This document shows, in pieces, positions 43,430-53,245 of a DNA stretch of 64,000 nucleotides. Source of the DNA: Actinostola sp. cb2023 (Eukaryota > Cnidaria > Anthozoa > Actiniaria > Actinostolidae); assembly GCA_033675265.1 (NCBI GenBank), contig JAUJYZ010000785.1, forward strand, positions 1 to 64,000, written 5' to 3'. The position numbers and the translations under genes were made by a program. The notes under the pieces were generated by a model. That model was not told the origin of the DNA and did not search any database. It saw only the letters and a program-made list of their open reading frames with translations. Position 1 is the first letter of the stretch, and each line of letters starts with the position of its first letter.

Positions 43430-44600
43430 TTCACAATGTTGGCAAATAAGTTTTAACATTTATTCATTTTGTGTAGCCTTTCGTAATCGACAACTAAATG
43501 TTTGTTTACGGGACGCGTGACTATAGTAGCGTCCCTATAAACAAAGTGATCAGTAGATCTTTGTTCTAACTGAACTCGATCACACCCAAAAGGTCATTAT
43601 AATGAGCTAGTCCCCCATAAACTAATTGATTCTCGCACAAGTTTTGAAGTCTGTCATTTAAAGTGACATGTGGTCCCTAAATCCCAACAGTAATATATTC
43701 TCACTAGGGAAATCCGCACACAAAGCCAAGGGTGTGGTTATTAAGATATAGGAACAATCGGCCCTTCGGCACCAGTTCCCAGTTATCTCATCCTCTGGGG
43801 AAACCACACACACACACCCTAAACTTAATGAAGGACTAACGTCCGAACCGCCATGTAGTGGGGGATCGAAAACATGGTTCTTCTCCCAAAACTCAGAACT
43901 CAACAAAGAAATAGCCCCTTCAGATAATTCCAGAAGTTTGTATTGGCCTCGTGCCAAATTGCTGGCGGTAGCTATCCTGATGATGCTCAGGGATTATCCG
44001 CGCCACTTTCCCCACCTATTCTCGGCAAAAGTTCGCAAGCTAAAATAGTCTTCTGCCGAGGCTGCTAGAGACTCTGTGCGGGATGATAGCATAGGGGCTG
44101 CCTCGCTTGGGGAATCTCCCTTCCCGCCACACCAGTGAAAAAAGGCTCGTGCAGCTCAGTAATGGCTTACAGGGACAAGTACAAAGCTATAATACGTTTC
44201 CGAGGAATCAAAAGAGACGTCCGTCTCTATAAAAGACAGTGACTATTAGGAAAGGAGAATAACCCCCAAGCGAAGCAGCCCCGAAATACCCCGTCCAGGG
44301 ACAGAGTAACTGAAGGGTATTAGACAACCCCATCGAGGCGGCTTAGCAAGGGAGAACAGGGACAGTAAACCGAGAAGCGAGCACATATAACAAACGACGC
44401 AAACAATATTCCTAAACCTGAATTGAGTGGAACTATGGCCAAAAATTAGGGCTATCACAAAGACCAAACTTGTCACAAGCGAAACTATATATGGACCCCT
44501 AATGGTTGTCAAGGATAGACTGATGGAGTCGATAGTCAGTGTTGATATTCTGATATGACAGCGCCTTCAAAACTATAGACTGGAGTAGACACGTGCTTCC
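43430..44600. other. Unrecognised sequence in the left arm
   Basis: Several minus-strand frames (43658-43957, 44246-44512) recur exactly in the right arm (61452-61670, 60813-61079). The second is hydrophobic with two to three possible membrane spans. Recurrence reflects the palindrome and is not evidence of coding. I recognise no family. Confidence 0.4.
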
Positions 44601-44636
44601 AAACCCCCATCAGTGAATAGACCGCAAGCTTGTTTT

Positions 44637-44843
44637 AATAATTTCAGCGAGGTCACTCATTCCTATCGCTGTACTGTGCCAAAAATATCTAATAATTTCA
44701 GCGAGGTCACCCCTGTCGCTGTACTGTGCCAAAAATACCTAATAATTTCAGCGAGGTCACCCCATGTCGCTGTACTGTGCCAAAAATACCTAATAATTTC
44801 AGCGAGGTCACCCCTGTCGCTGTACTGTGCCAAAAATACCTAA
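44637..44843. repeat. 50-bp tandem array, four copies (left arm)
   Basis: Unit AATAATTTCAGCGAGGTCAC then CCCTGTCGCTGTACTGTGCC then AAAAATACCT. Copies are about 50-54 bp. Mirror: about 60484-60690. Confidence 0.93.
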
Positions 44844-45058
44844 AAGTACCTGATACCACGAAATTTGCCCATGGCGTTCAGCTAGACAATTCAATCCATC
44901 TACCGCCAAACAACACTAGCTGGTATCTGTGCCCTGCCAGAAGGCCCAACTTAAAATAAATTTGGCTGAACACCGAGTTCAGCTATCGCGAAACACCCCA
45001 CTAATGGCACCTGGACCCAGTTCAGTATCTGTGCCCGGCCCGAGAGGCCCAAACTTAA

Positions 45059-45324
45059 AGGAGCACTCTCACAGATAATGCATTGCGCGCCTTGAACCCC
45101 TCAGCGCCATTTTCGTATGATACGAACATGGCAGATTTCTACTTACCACACGAGATGGAAGAGATTCTCTGGAGAACTCCGGACTTCCCATTGCTGATCC
45201 GTATCGGAATTCGAAAGGCGAACTTTTCACGTGTACTTTTCACGTGCGTTCTTGTCAAATCTAAGTAGTATCCCGTATGTAACAATAACACTGCGCGCAA
45301 TGCATTACCTGTGAGAGTGTTCCT
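45059..45324. mobile_element. 266-bp TTAA MITE (left arm)
   Basis: AGGAGCACTCTCACAGATAA faces TTACCTGTGAGAGTGTTCCT. TTAA at 45055-45058 and 45325-45328. TIR about 35 bp to GCATTGCGCGC. Mirror: 60000-60265. Confidence 0.88.
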
Positions 45325-45328
45325 TTAA

Positions 45329-46456
45329 AGGGGCACTGTCACGACGCGCGCATGCGTCAATTTTAATGATATGCTGAGATTTTTAATGATATGCAGAGGT
45401 CAACGAACTCGTTTGTTTACGAAGAGAAATGCGCTAGTAAATTTCAATGTTGTGTTTTGAAAGTGTTTTACCGTCAAGCTTTCGCAGAGTGCTTCCAAGT
45501 TATTCAGAATATACAACCTTTACAGCGTGTGACCTAAATATTTCATGAAATAAGTACTTATTATAGAGACTTCTGGTGAAGGAACGGCGATAAATAGCAG
45601 ACAATCCGAGGTGACAACTCAGGTCTCAGATAAAGTTATTCACATTTCACATCGCTAAAAACCAAGTCCGTATTACTTCTTTGCTTCAAAAAAGACTAAC
45701 GAAGATGTACATGTCACTACTGTATAAGGTACTCGTGTTTTCTTAAGTTGTAAGAGTACAAAAGAGTGCAAAAATAACTGCACAATATAATTCCCGTGTG
45801 AAAAGTATAATCACCGAGTTCTCTTTGCCGCTAGTTGTGTCAGTACTTCCAAACCTCGCAGAAATAAAAACTCATACAATGTGACAGTTGTTTGCAATAG
45901 CTTCAGTTCATATGAACTCGAAGGAATACATTGATATGATGTATACAACTGAGTTCATTTTGAGAACATAATTCGAGTGAATAAGTCAATGAACGCGTTG
46001 TCAAACATTGTTGTTGTCGTTCGGAATACTTTCCTACCTCCTTTGGTACTCCAGAGCTGTTAAAGAGAAGTATAGCGAACTCAGAATCTGTAGTATAACC
46101 GTATTCTATCTTCCCAGTAAACCAAAACTTATAAACCTGTCGCCTGAATACATTCGTTGTCAACCACTACATCCCCGGCGGCCGCCATGAGAAGCCATCG
46201 CCATCGCTCTCGCCGATTAAATAAAAAGCGTATAAAATTGGACTTCAAACCAAAAATAACTACCTACAAATACGAAACAACAATCAATCTAAGTACTGAA
46301 TAAGTATCATCTTCTAGAGTGCAAGGATTACAATGATATAATTCGATATATTAACACACTGAATTTGAATTTTCCTCGGGTCTCTTGAAAGCGTTGGTCA
46401 ACGATTTCAAGATTGAAGCCAAGATTCGCGCATGCGTGTGTCGTGACAGTGCCCCT
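45329..46456. mobile_element. 1.13 kb TTAA transposon (left arm)
   Basis: AGGGGCACTGTCACGACGCG faces TGTCGTGACAGTGCCCCT; TTAA at 45325-45328 (shared with the previous MITE) and 46457-46460. Removing both elements restores the flanking minisatellite phrase GGCCCAAACTTAAATAAATT. A minus-strand 86-aa frame (45903-46163) and an ATG frame MASHGGRRDVVVDNECIQ (about 46190) resemble exon starts but are unrecognised. Mirror: 58866-59995. Confidence 0.85.
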
Positions 46457-46460
46457 TTAA

Positions 46461-46885
46461 ATAAATTTGGCAGATATACGCCAAACACACCACTAACGGC
46501 ACCTGAACCCAGTTCAGTATCTGTGCCCGGCCCGAGAGGCCCAAACTAAATAAATTTGGCTGAACACAACAACTATATAGTTCAACCTATATACGCCCGA
46601 GAGGCCCAAACTTATACGTAAACACACTGCCACTACCGACGGCACCTGAACCCAGTTCAGTATCTGTGCCTGGCCCGAGAGCCCAAACTAAATAATTTGG
46701 CTGAACTTATACGTAAATCTGTGCCTGGCCCGAGAGGCCCAAACTAAATAATTTGGCTGAGCACCGACTGCCAGCTATACGCCAAACACACCACTACCGG
46801 CACCTGAACCCAGTTCAGTATCTGTGCCTGGCCCGAGTGGCCCAAACTAAATAAATTTGGCTAAGCACCGACTGCCAGCTACAGT
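46461..46885. repeat. Minisatellite, CCCAGTTCAGTATCTGTGCC unit (left arm)
   Basis: Repeated phrases ACCTGAACCCAGTTCAGTAT, CTGTGCC(T/C)GGCCCGAGAGG and CCCAAACTAAATAAATTTGG at intervals of about 60-150 bases; further copies at 44900-45054. Mirror: about 58381-58861 and 60270-60375, where copies are partly scrambled. Confidence 0.8.
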
Positions 46886-47043
46886 ACCGCTCAGAACTAA
46901 GCGAACATCGCAAACAAAAAAACGCGTTCCAAACTCAATTTAAACGCGTTTAAAATGCGTTTAAACGCATAAACCCAATTCAAAAACGCGCTTAACTTAG
47001 TAGAAAATGCTTGAAGTGAAGCTAACCGAACTTATACTTATTC

Positions 47044-47668
47044 AAGTCCGTAAACTTATAATCGCAATGAAAACTCATTTCGTGTCAGGCAAAGACTTTT
47101 AATCACATTCCATGGTTGTGTCTTAAGAATTGTAGATCGTATTTCATGTGTTTCTTGCTAGAAATAACCCGCTAGAAGTTGTTTGAAAAGGTTTACAAGC
47201 GAACTGACTCCATTGTTTATAATCATTCAAGTCCGTGTTATGTGACAAAAATCGAAGCCTTTTTGAACGTTCTTGAAATTCAAGTTAAATATATTGTTTC
47301 TACTCGAATGTGTTTTTTGAATATATTAACCTCGACCTTTTAATCAATGGTTGACCGCTCAATGGTGGTCCGATTCATTAAAAGGTCGAGGTTAATATAT
47401 TCAAAAAACACATTCGAGTAGAAACAATATATTTAACTTGAATTTCAAGAACGTAACGACGGCGTTGACTTAGAGCGTCGCGTTATAATCGCAATGAAAA
47501 CTCATTTGGCGTCAGGCAAAGACTTTTAATAACATTCTCATGTTGTGTCTTAAGAATTATAGATCGTATTTCATGTGTTTCTTTCTAGAAATAACCCGCT
47601 AGAAGTTGTTTGAAGCAAAGGTTTACAAGCGACCTGACTCATTGTTTACGATCATTCAAGTCCGTAGC
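47044..47668. repeat. Direct repeats of 190 bp around a 78-bp-stem hairpin (left arm)
   Basis: 47044-47236 and 47482-47668 share TTATAATCGCAATGAAAACT, AGATCGTATTTCATGTGTTT and CATTCAAGTCCGT in the same orientation. Between them 47267-47344 and 47377-47454 form a perfect inverted repeat of 78 bp with a 32-base loop. Could be a TRIM-like unit or a foldback element. Mirror hairpin: 57800-57989. Confidence 0.85.
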
Positions 47669-47781
47669 ACATGGGCATTTGTCTGCGCATGCGTGAAATG
47701 CCAATATGAACACAAAGACCCTTTGACACGCGCATATATCCCGCGCCATCCCGCGCTAATTTAAATACCAGGAATAACAAA

Positions 47782-48146
47782 TGTCGCGTCCCCAGGCGAT
47801 GCGAAGCGAAGTGGTCATCGTGAAGACGCCAGTGTCAACCAGTGTATCATAACAATAGACTTTATTGACAATACACACGGTGAAAACTAAGATAAACGAT
47901 TACAATAATTAGGCGAGGAATGGATACTAAATAAACGGCAAATGTGGCATACAAATAACGAGAAAGTAGGAAAAAACTTACATCTAGTGGGCGTATAACT
48001 CCTGCTACGAACTGGCTCACAATAACTACTAAACACGCTAAACACGCTAAGAATTGACGCCGAAGTATCGAGTTACACCGGAAGCGAGATACGATCAACT
48101 ACACAAACAATCGAAGGCGAATTGAATGAACTATACGAACACAACA
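47782..48146 (-). repeat. BEL 3' LTR (left arm)
   Basis: 365 bp, TGTTGTGTTCG...GCGACA on the minus strand, beside a purine-rich GGGCGAGGAG. Contains a minus-strand AATAAAG. Matches 52318-52634 and both mirrored copies. Confidence 0.88.
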
Positions 48147-48206
48147 CTCCTCGCCCAAGGATACTATCCTTGCACTAACTGTAACTAACTAAATATGACT
48201 AAATGT

Positions 48207-48641
48207 CAATAATGTTCTTGTAAACGTCTGTGTTTTCTTGGTTGGGGGAGAGAAGCAGCACCAGCTGAGTGATGGGGTGCAGTAATGTCTTGGTGCGTCC
48301 TCCGTCGTGCATCAAGATCTTTGCATGCCTTTCTCACGTTTCCGTCCTCACTTTCGATGGCTTCTTGTATCCTACCGAGAGGCCAGTTGTTGGGGTGGGT
48401 GCTTACATCCTTGACAAGAACAATGTCCCCAGTCTGAAGGTTGACTTGTTGATCTTGCCACTTTGAGTGTCGTTGAACGGGTCCACAACTGATCCGCGAG
48501 GTATTGTACCCTCCTCCATCTTTTGCGCATGGTTATCAGGACTGCCACGGCACGACGAAGAGAGGACCAGTTCGAGAAGCGGGCCAGCCTTTCTGTTCCC
48601 ATACCGGTGGTAATGGTGGTGTGGTTGACGTAATGTTTCAA
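48207..48641 (-). pseudogene. BEL pol C-terminal remnant, DUF5641-like (left arm)
   Basis: Fragments in two frames: RFSNWSSLRRAVAVL, RKRWRRVQYLADQLWTR, then GDIVLVKDVSTHPNNWPLGR. This is the typical end of BEL/Pao Pol after the integrase core. Frame breaks lie between the blocks. The rest of pol upstream has been lost. Mirror: 56605-57043. Confidence 0.75.
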
Positions 48642-48653
48642 AGCCGAGAATGA

Positions 48654-48712
48654 GGACTAGACGGGGTTTCCAGTCCGAGGCGAAGCCGAGGACTGGAAAC
48701 CCCGTCTAGTCC
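48654..48712. repeat. Perfect 23-bp-stem hairpin (left arm)
   Basis: GGACTAGACGGGGTTTCC plus AGTCC pairs exactly with its inverse across a 13-base loop. Mirror: 56534-56592. It lies at the edge of the pol deletion. Confidence 0.9.
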
Positions 48713-48734
48713 GAATTCGAGGTTTTGGAACGAC

Positions 48735-49188
48735 TTCTCATACTCATTAATTATTACATGCAATGGCCTAAAGGCAATAAATAAAGAGTTGCAAGATTTT
48801 AGCCCGGAAAAGCAAGAATTCCAGTCTGCATATTCTCTGCTCATGCGCAGAGTCGAGTACATCGTATATAAATAATATCCCACATGTGTTGGACTCTTGA
48901 GTAGCATGAAGTAGAGCCTGCTTTCAGATTGAATATCATTCGGACAGAGTGGTACTCTGTCCAAGGTCCCGATGATTGTTATATGAGGGATAAGAACTCA
49001 GGAAAGAGTACTTTGAAATGATTTCAAAGTCCTTGGACTTTGAAATCCATCATTTCAAAGTCCTTCTTTGAAATCATTTCAAAGTACTCTTGAGCGGACT
49101 TTCCGGGGTTTCCAGGTCCATCATGTGACCGGATTTGATGCAAAGGATTGGCTGGTTACCTCATGAATAATTAATGAGTTTGAGAAGG
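48735..49188. mobile_element. MITE-like insertion at the pol deletion (left arm)
   Basis: CTTCTCATACTCATTAATTA and AATTAATGAGTTTGAGAAGG form the ends. Inside, 49000-49095 is a nest of inverted copies of ACTTTGAAATGATTTCAAAG. The left arm has about 25 bases more than the right arm there. Confidence 0.5.
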
Positions 49189-50140
49189 TTATTTCTCGTC
49201 GTACTTCTGGATCTTCCTCGTCGAGTGTGATGTCGTCACCAACAGATTCCAACGATGTATCGGTCTGTCTCAGGAATTGGGGCCCCTTTAACCACTGAGC
49301 ATTGGTCAGCTTGTTGGCATCAGTGCCTCCTGTGGCGAGGTCTGCGGGGTTGTTGTCTTTTAGTTCGAAGTGATTGCAGCACGGAGACACTTCAGGCTCA
49401 TGTGGGTCGCTTGAATGTTTCTGGATGGCCGCTGATATGCTGGTACATCGCGCGGTGATGTGGATGGGTCCTCCTGTTCTGTTCAGACAAACCTGTCCAG
49501 AGATTGTCCATCCCAAGTCTAACTTCTGGGCCCATGGAGCTCCCTTAGGTCCATTCTTGAAAGCTCTGACTTTAAGAAGTTCCGGGGCATCTCTTCCAAT
49601 GAGTATCTGCACCTTTGCTTGAGGGTCTACAGGAGGGATTTCGTTAGCAATTCCGCGAAGGTGGTCGTACTGCATCGCAATCTCTGGTGTTGGGATCTCA
49701 TGTTTTTCTTGAGGTATGCTGTTGCACTCTATTAGCGTCGGAAGTCTCGCGCTCTTCCCATTAGCACTGATGACCAATCCGGGTACACGACGGCCATACG
49801 TAACTGTTTTGGTGGCGCTGCATGTAGACAGAAGGTATCTTTCGGCGGGTCCGTTCACCTGAAGCTCGTTGGCGAGGTCTGACGTTATCATGGAGGCGTT
49901 GCTCTGGTCATCTATAAGAGCGTAAATGCGTCGGGTCTCGTCAGGGCGGTTCTGGTGGGAGACATCGACCAAGATTATCTTGCTGCACGAAAGGCCTCCT
50001 CTCCTTCCGTTGCACATCGAGGTGCACTTGGATGACACCTCCTCGCCGTGGTCTGTGCAGTAAGGTCGGATGGCGATCACTCTCGCATATCTCGCAGCGG
50101 ACATCGGCTTTACAATCCTTTGCGATGTGATTTGCTTCAA
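49121..50140 (-). CDS. BEL/Pao aspartic protease (A17) region (left arm)
   Basis: A 339-aa frame. After ILVDVSHQNRPDETRRIYAL comes IDDQSNASMI, the BEL/Pao counterpart of the retropepsin active-site loop, and further on ILIGRDAPELL and LDLGWTISGQVCLN, all hallmarks of the Pao peptidase (A17/DUF1758). It would release Gag and Pol. The first 65 residues overlap the zinc-knuckle gag frame in another register. The last 20 or so residues derive from the inserted MITE end and not from pol. The same protein is encoded unchanged in the right arm (55106-56149). Confidence 0.85.
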   Translation of the reverse strand: MKQITSQRIVKPMSAARYARVIAIRPYCTDHGEEVSSKCTSMCNGRRGGLSCSKIILVDVSHQNRPDETRRIYALIDDQSNASMITSDLANELQVNGPAERYLLSTCSATKTVTYGRRVPGLVISANGKSARLPTLIECNSIPQEKHEIPTPEIAMQYDHLRGIANEIPPVDPQAKVQILIGRDAPELLKVRAFKNGPKGAPWAQKLDLGWTISGQVCLNRTGGPIHITARCTSISAAIQKHSSDPHEPEVSPCCNHFELKDNNPADLATGGTDANKLTNAQWLKGPQFLRQTDTSLESVGDDITLDEEDPEVRREITFSNSLIIHEVTSQSFASNPVT

Positions 50141-52006
50141 AGCAGCGGAAGCAAAGTTTGGCCTTTTGGATCCACTCGGACCTTTCTTGAAAGGTCTTTT
50201 CGTCGAACGCCTTGCATTCCTTTAGCGAGTGGCCCTTACGCTGGTGGAAGAGGCAGTACTTCTCCTGCTCGTACGCGTTGCTGGCATCCGTCTTGAGCAC
50301 ACTTCTTATGTTGGTGTCTGATCTTGAACCAATGTTAACGTTTTTCTTCAAGATGTCGATGCGGGTTTTGGGGATGTTAGTGTTCTGAACTCCGCTCGCT
50401 ACGACGTTTGGATGACTTTTCATCCTAGCTTGGCCTTTGATCATCGACGCGAACTCATGGAAACCAGGGTACATATCCTGATGCTTAAGAGCGTACTTCA
50501 CTATTTCCTTTTCCCACTTTGAGCGTAAGAAGCTTGGAAGTGACTCGATGATGGGTCGTAAGACGTTCGGATAGTTCAGGGAACCGAGTCCAGGCAAGTA
50601 CTGTAGTTGACTGTCGATGTCTGCACATAGATCCGCAAATGTCTGAAGTCCTGTAGGATCCTTGTCGTGAAACTTGGCTGTCTCCGTCAGGCGTTCCAAG
50701 AGATTGTTTGTGATGGCAGCTGTGTTGCCGAAGCGTCTCTCGAGTTCTTCCCAGAGGCATTTGAGGACCTTGGCTGGATCTTCATGCTGCCTTCGGCGAA
50801 AGTTGTCCACTACTTCTTGTGCAGAACCGGCGGTAAAGTTTCTGAGGTAGTTTGTCTCTTGAGATGCTGAGACTTCTACGTCTGCAACCATGGCCTTGAA
50901 GGATCTCTTCCAGGGATGGAAGAGAGTGACATCACCACTGAATGTGTCTGGGTGGCACTTCGGGAGATTTTGTCTTGAGATTCCTGCCACCAGCCGTTGG
51001 TTTTTGTTACTGCAAAGGTCTCGAGAAGACTGTGCTCTTCTCTGGGAGTAGACGTCACTAATGGTCGCCCAGTTCTACCGCGTTGAGTTATCGCCACGGG
51101 GGTATCCGTGTTCACTGCGGTCAGATTTCTGCAGGTGCTCTGCTTCGGGTGGATTCAGCTTCCTTGGGAAGTGTTGGGAACTTTGGTCGCTGATTTTCTA
51201 GCGAGTATTGTCGGTATGTAGCTGCTGGCGGCTGCTGCTTCTCTAGTTGGTTCGGTCCGTCTGCAGCTGGAGTAGCTTGATTCTGTACCCACGTTCCAAC
51301 ACGCTCTGCGGTTTCAGCGGGACCTTGAACCCTGGGAGCTGACATTCTGATGCCTCCACTTCAGCTGCTATAGTTTCGTCGATTGCCTGCAGTTTCGCAT
51401 TAGCGATGGCTTCCACTCTCTCCGCTCTCATCAACGCTATTGCATGGTCATGTTGCGCTCGTTGCTCCTCCTGGCGTCGTCTTTCGTCTGCTTCCTGTAG
51501 TCTCCTGGCGGTCTCTTTCTCGGCGATCGTCCTGTCGTATTCGGCCTGTTTCCGAGCTGCGGCTGCTTCGGCCTGCGCTCTTCGTCTCGCTGAGCTGGAG
51601 GACGATGATACGCGGGAGGCAGACGTGTATTTTGTTCCGCTGGAGGACTGAGACGCTCTATCGTTTAGGTGCTCATTTTCTCTGGTGAGTGCTCGTGCAC
51701 GCTCTAGGACACTGAATTCTTTGGCTATGGCTGCTTCTTGGTCATAGTCACCCCACTTGTCTTGTTGGAATAGTTGACCTAGCTCGTCGAGTGTTCGTTT
51801 GTACGTTTCTGATGCCGTCTGTATGGCCTGTACTCTTTCGTTGCTCACGTTCTCGTGGTTCGCCATTGCTATCTCGCATAGCCGTTTCAGGGCTTGTGCA
51901 CTCCCTTGAACTTCTTGTCTTTTTTCTTCGATTGCATTTTGGAGCGCTTTGCGCGAGAGAGAACGTTGACGCTTTCCGTTTTCTGCGAGTCCGCTGTCAG
52001 GCTCAT
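49941..52006 (-). pseudogene. BEL/Pao gag, frameshifted (left arm)
   Basis: Start MSLTADS at 52006. Open pieces: 51243-51866 (207 aa, Ala/Glu/Arg-rich coiled coil with RRRAQAEAAAARKQAEYDRT), 51121-51345, and 49941-50990 (349 aa). The last contains a DUF1759-like Gag domain (FSGDVTLFHPWKRSFKAMV, then LRSKWEKEIVKYALKH) and zinc knuckles CFRCFEANHIAKDC and CEICESDRHPTLLH. Several one- or two-base shifts separate the pieces. At about 51010 the left arm has two extra bases that the right arm lacks. Confidence 0.82.
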
Positions 52007-52317
52007 TTTACCACAGGGATCCCACCAGGTGAAAAGTCGATCGTCCGTTTCGTCTGCTTTCCTTGGCTCAAGAATGATTCAATCCGGTATAAATATTAAG
52101 GTTGAACGATTAGGATGTTCTGACCTGAATGTTATGGCTTGGACTCCACTTATTTGGCGATTTTGAGGGTGGTTTTGATTGGTGGTCTCACTTGGCAAGT
52201 TCCGTTATGGATTGTCGTGTCGCTTTTAATACGTTCGATCGGGTCGTTCTTTTCTCGATTACGATCTTCAGTGGCTGTGACCTAACTTCTACTCTGTACA
52301 ACACTCAGATTTTTCAC

Positions 52318-52634
52318 TGTCGCGTTCCCCAGGCGATGCGAAGCGAAGTGATCATCGTGAAAACGCCAGTGTCAACCAGTGTATCATAACAATAGACTTT
52401 ATTGACAATACATACGGTGAAAACTAAGATAAACGAATACAATAATTAGGCGAGGAATGGATACTAATAAACGGCAAATGTGGCATACAAATACAATAAC
52501 GAGAAAGTAGGTAAAAACTTTACATCTGGGTGGGCGTATAACTCTGCTACGAACTGGCTCACAATAACTACTAAACAACGCTAAACACGCTAAGAATTGA
52601 CGCCGAAGTATCGAGTTCACCGGAAGCGAGATAC
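52318..52634 (-). repeat. BEL 5' LTR truncated at the palindrome centre
   Basis: Matches 47782-48146 from its TGTCGCG end for about 317 bases and is then cut by the strand switch. The right arm starts with the inverse of the same fragment (to 52927). Confidence 0.85.
52609..52633. other. Palindrome centre and 25-bp spacer
   Basis: GAATTGACGCCGAAG (52594-52608) faces CTTCG-CGTCAATTC (52634-52647). The spacer lies inside a BEL LTR. The left arm follows the normal LTR up to GATAC (52630-52634) and then switches to the opposite strand, where GTATC (52608-52612) gives a 5-base match. Confidence 0.9.
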
Positions 52635-53245
52635 TTCGCGTCAATTCTTAGCGTGTTTAGCGGTGTTTAGTAGTTATTGTGAGCCAAGTTCGTAGCAGGA
52701 GTTCTACGCCCACCAGATGTAAGTTTTTTCCTACTTTCTCGTTATTGTATTTGTATGCCACATTTGCCGTTTATTTAGTATCCATTCCTCGCCTAATTAT
52801 TGTAATCGTTATCCTTAGTTTTCACCGTGTGTATTGTCAATAAAGTCTATTGTTTGCTATGATACACTGGTTGACACTGGCGTTTTCACGATGATCACGT
52901 CGCTTCGCATCGCCTGGGGACGCGACAGGTGAAAAATCTGAGTGTTGTACAGAGTAGATGAAGTTAGTCCACAGCCACTGAAGATCGTAATCGAGAAAAG
53001 AACGACCCGATCGAACGTATTAAAAGCGACACGACAATCCATAACGGAACTTGCCAAGTGGAGACCACCAATCAAAACCACCCTCAAATCGCCCAAATAA
53101 GTGGAGTCCAAGCCATAACATTCAGGTCAGAACATCCTAATCGTTCAACCTTAATCTTTATACCGGATTGAATCACTTCTTGAGCCAAGGAAAGCAGACG
53201 AAACGGACGATCGACTTTTTCACCTGGTGGGATCCCTGTGGTAAA

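Larger units (their letters stand above)
41340..52621. repeat. Giant palindrome, left arm
   Basis: Everything from 41340 (ATAGACTATAAATGCTCATA) to the centre is repeated in reverse complement at 52622-64000, whose last bases are the inverse of these. Proteins such as the 339-aa protease frame and an 88-aa frame (44246-44512) recur unchanged. The palindrome may continue past the window edge on the right; on the left I cannot test 41339 and before. Confidence 0.95.
47782..52634 (-). mobile_element. BEL/Pao retrotransposon, deleted copy (left arm)
   Basis: Minus-strand element with a complete 3' LTR (47782-48146), a 5' LTR cut by the palindrome centre (52318-52634), gag, protease and the extreme C-terminus of pol. 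Reverse transcriptase, RNase H and integrase are missing. The A17-type protease, DUF1759-like gag and DUF5641-like pol end identify BEL/Pao. Mirror: 52634-57469, plus strand. Confidence 0.88.

Noticed and set aside
44246..44512. Hydrophobic 88-aa ORF conserved in both palindrome arms (partner 60813-61079)
   Set aside because: Identity between arms follows from the palindrome and does not show selection; no family recognised.
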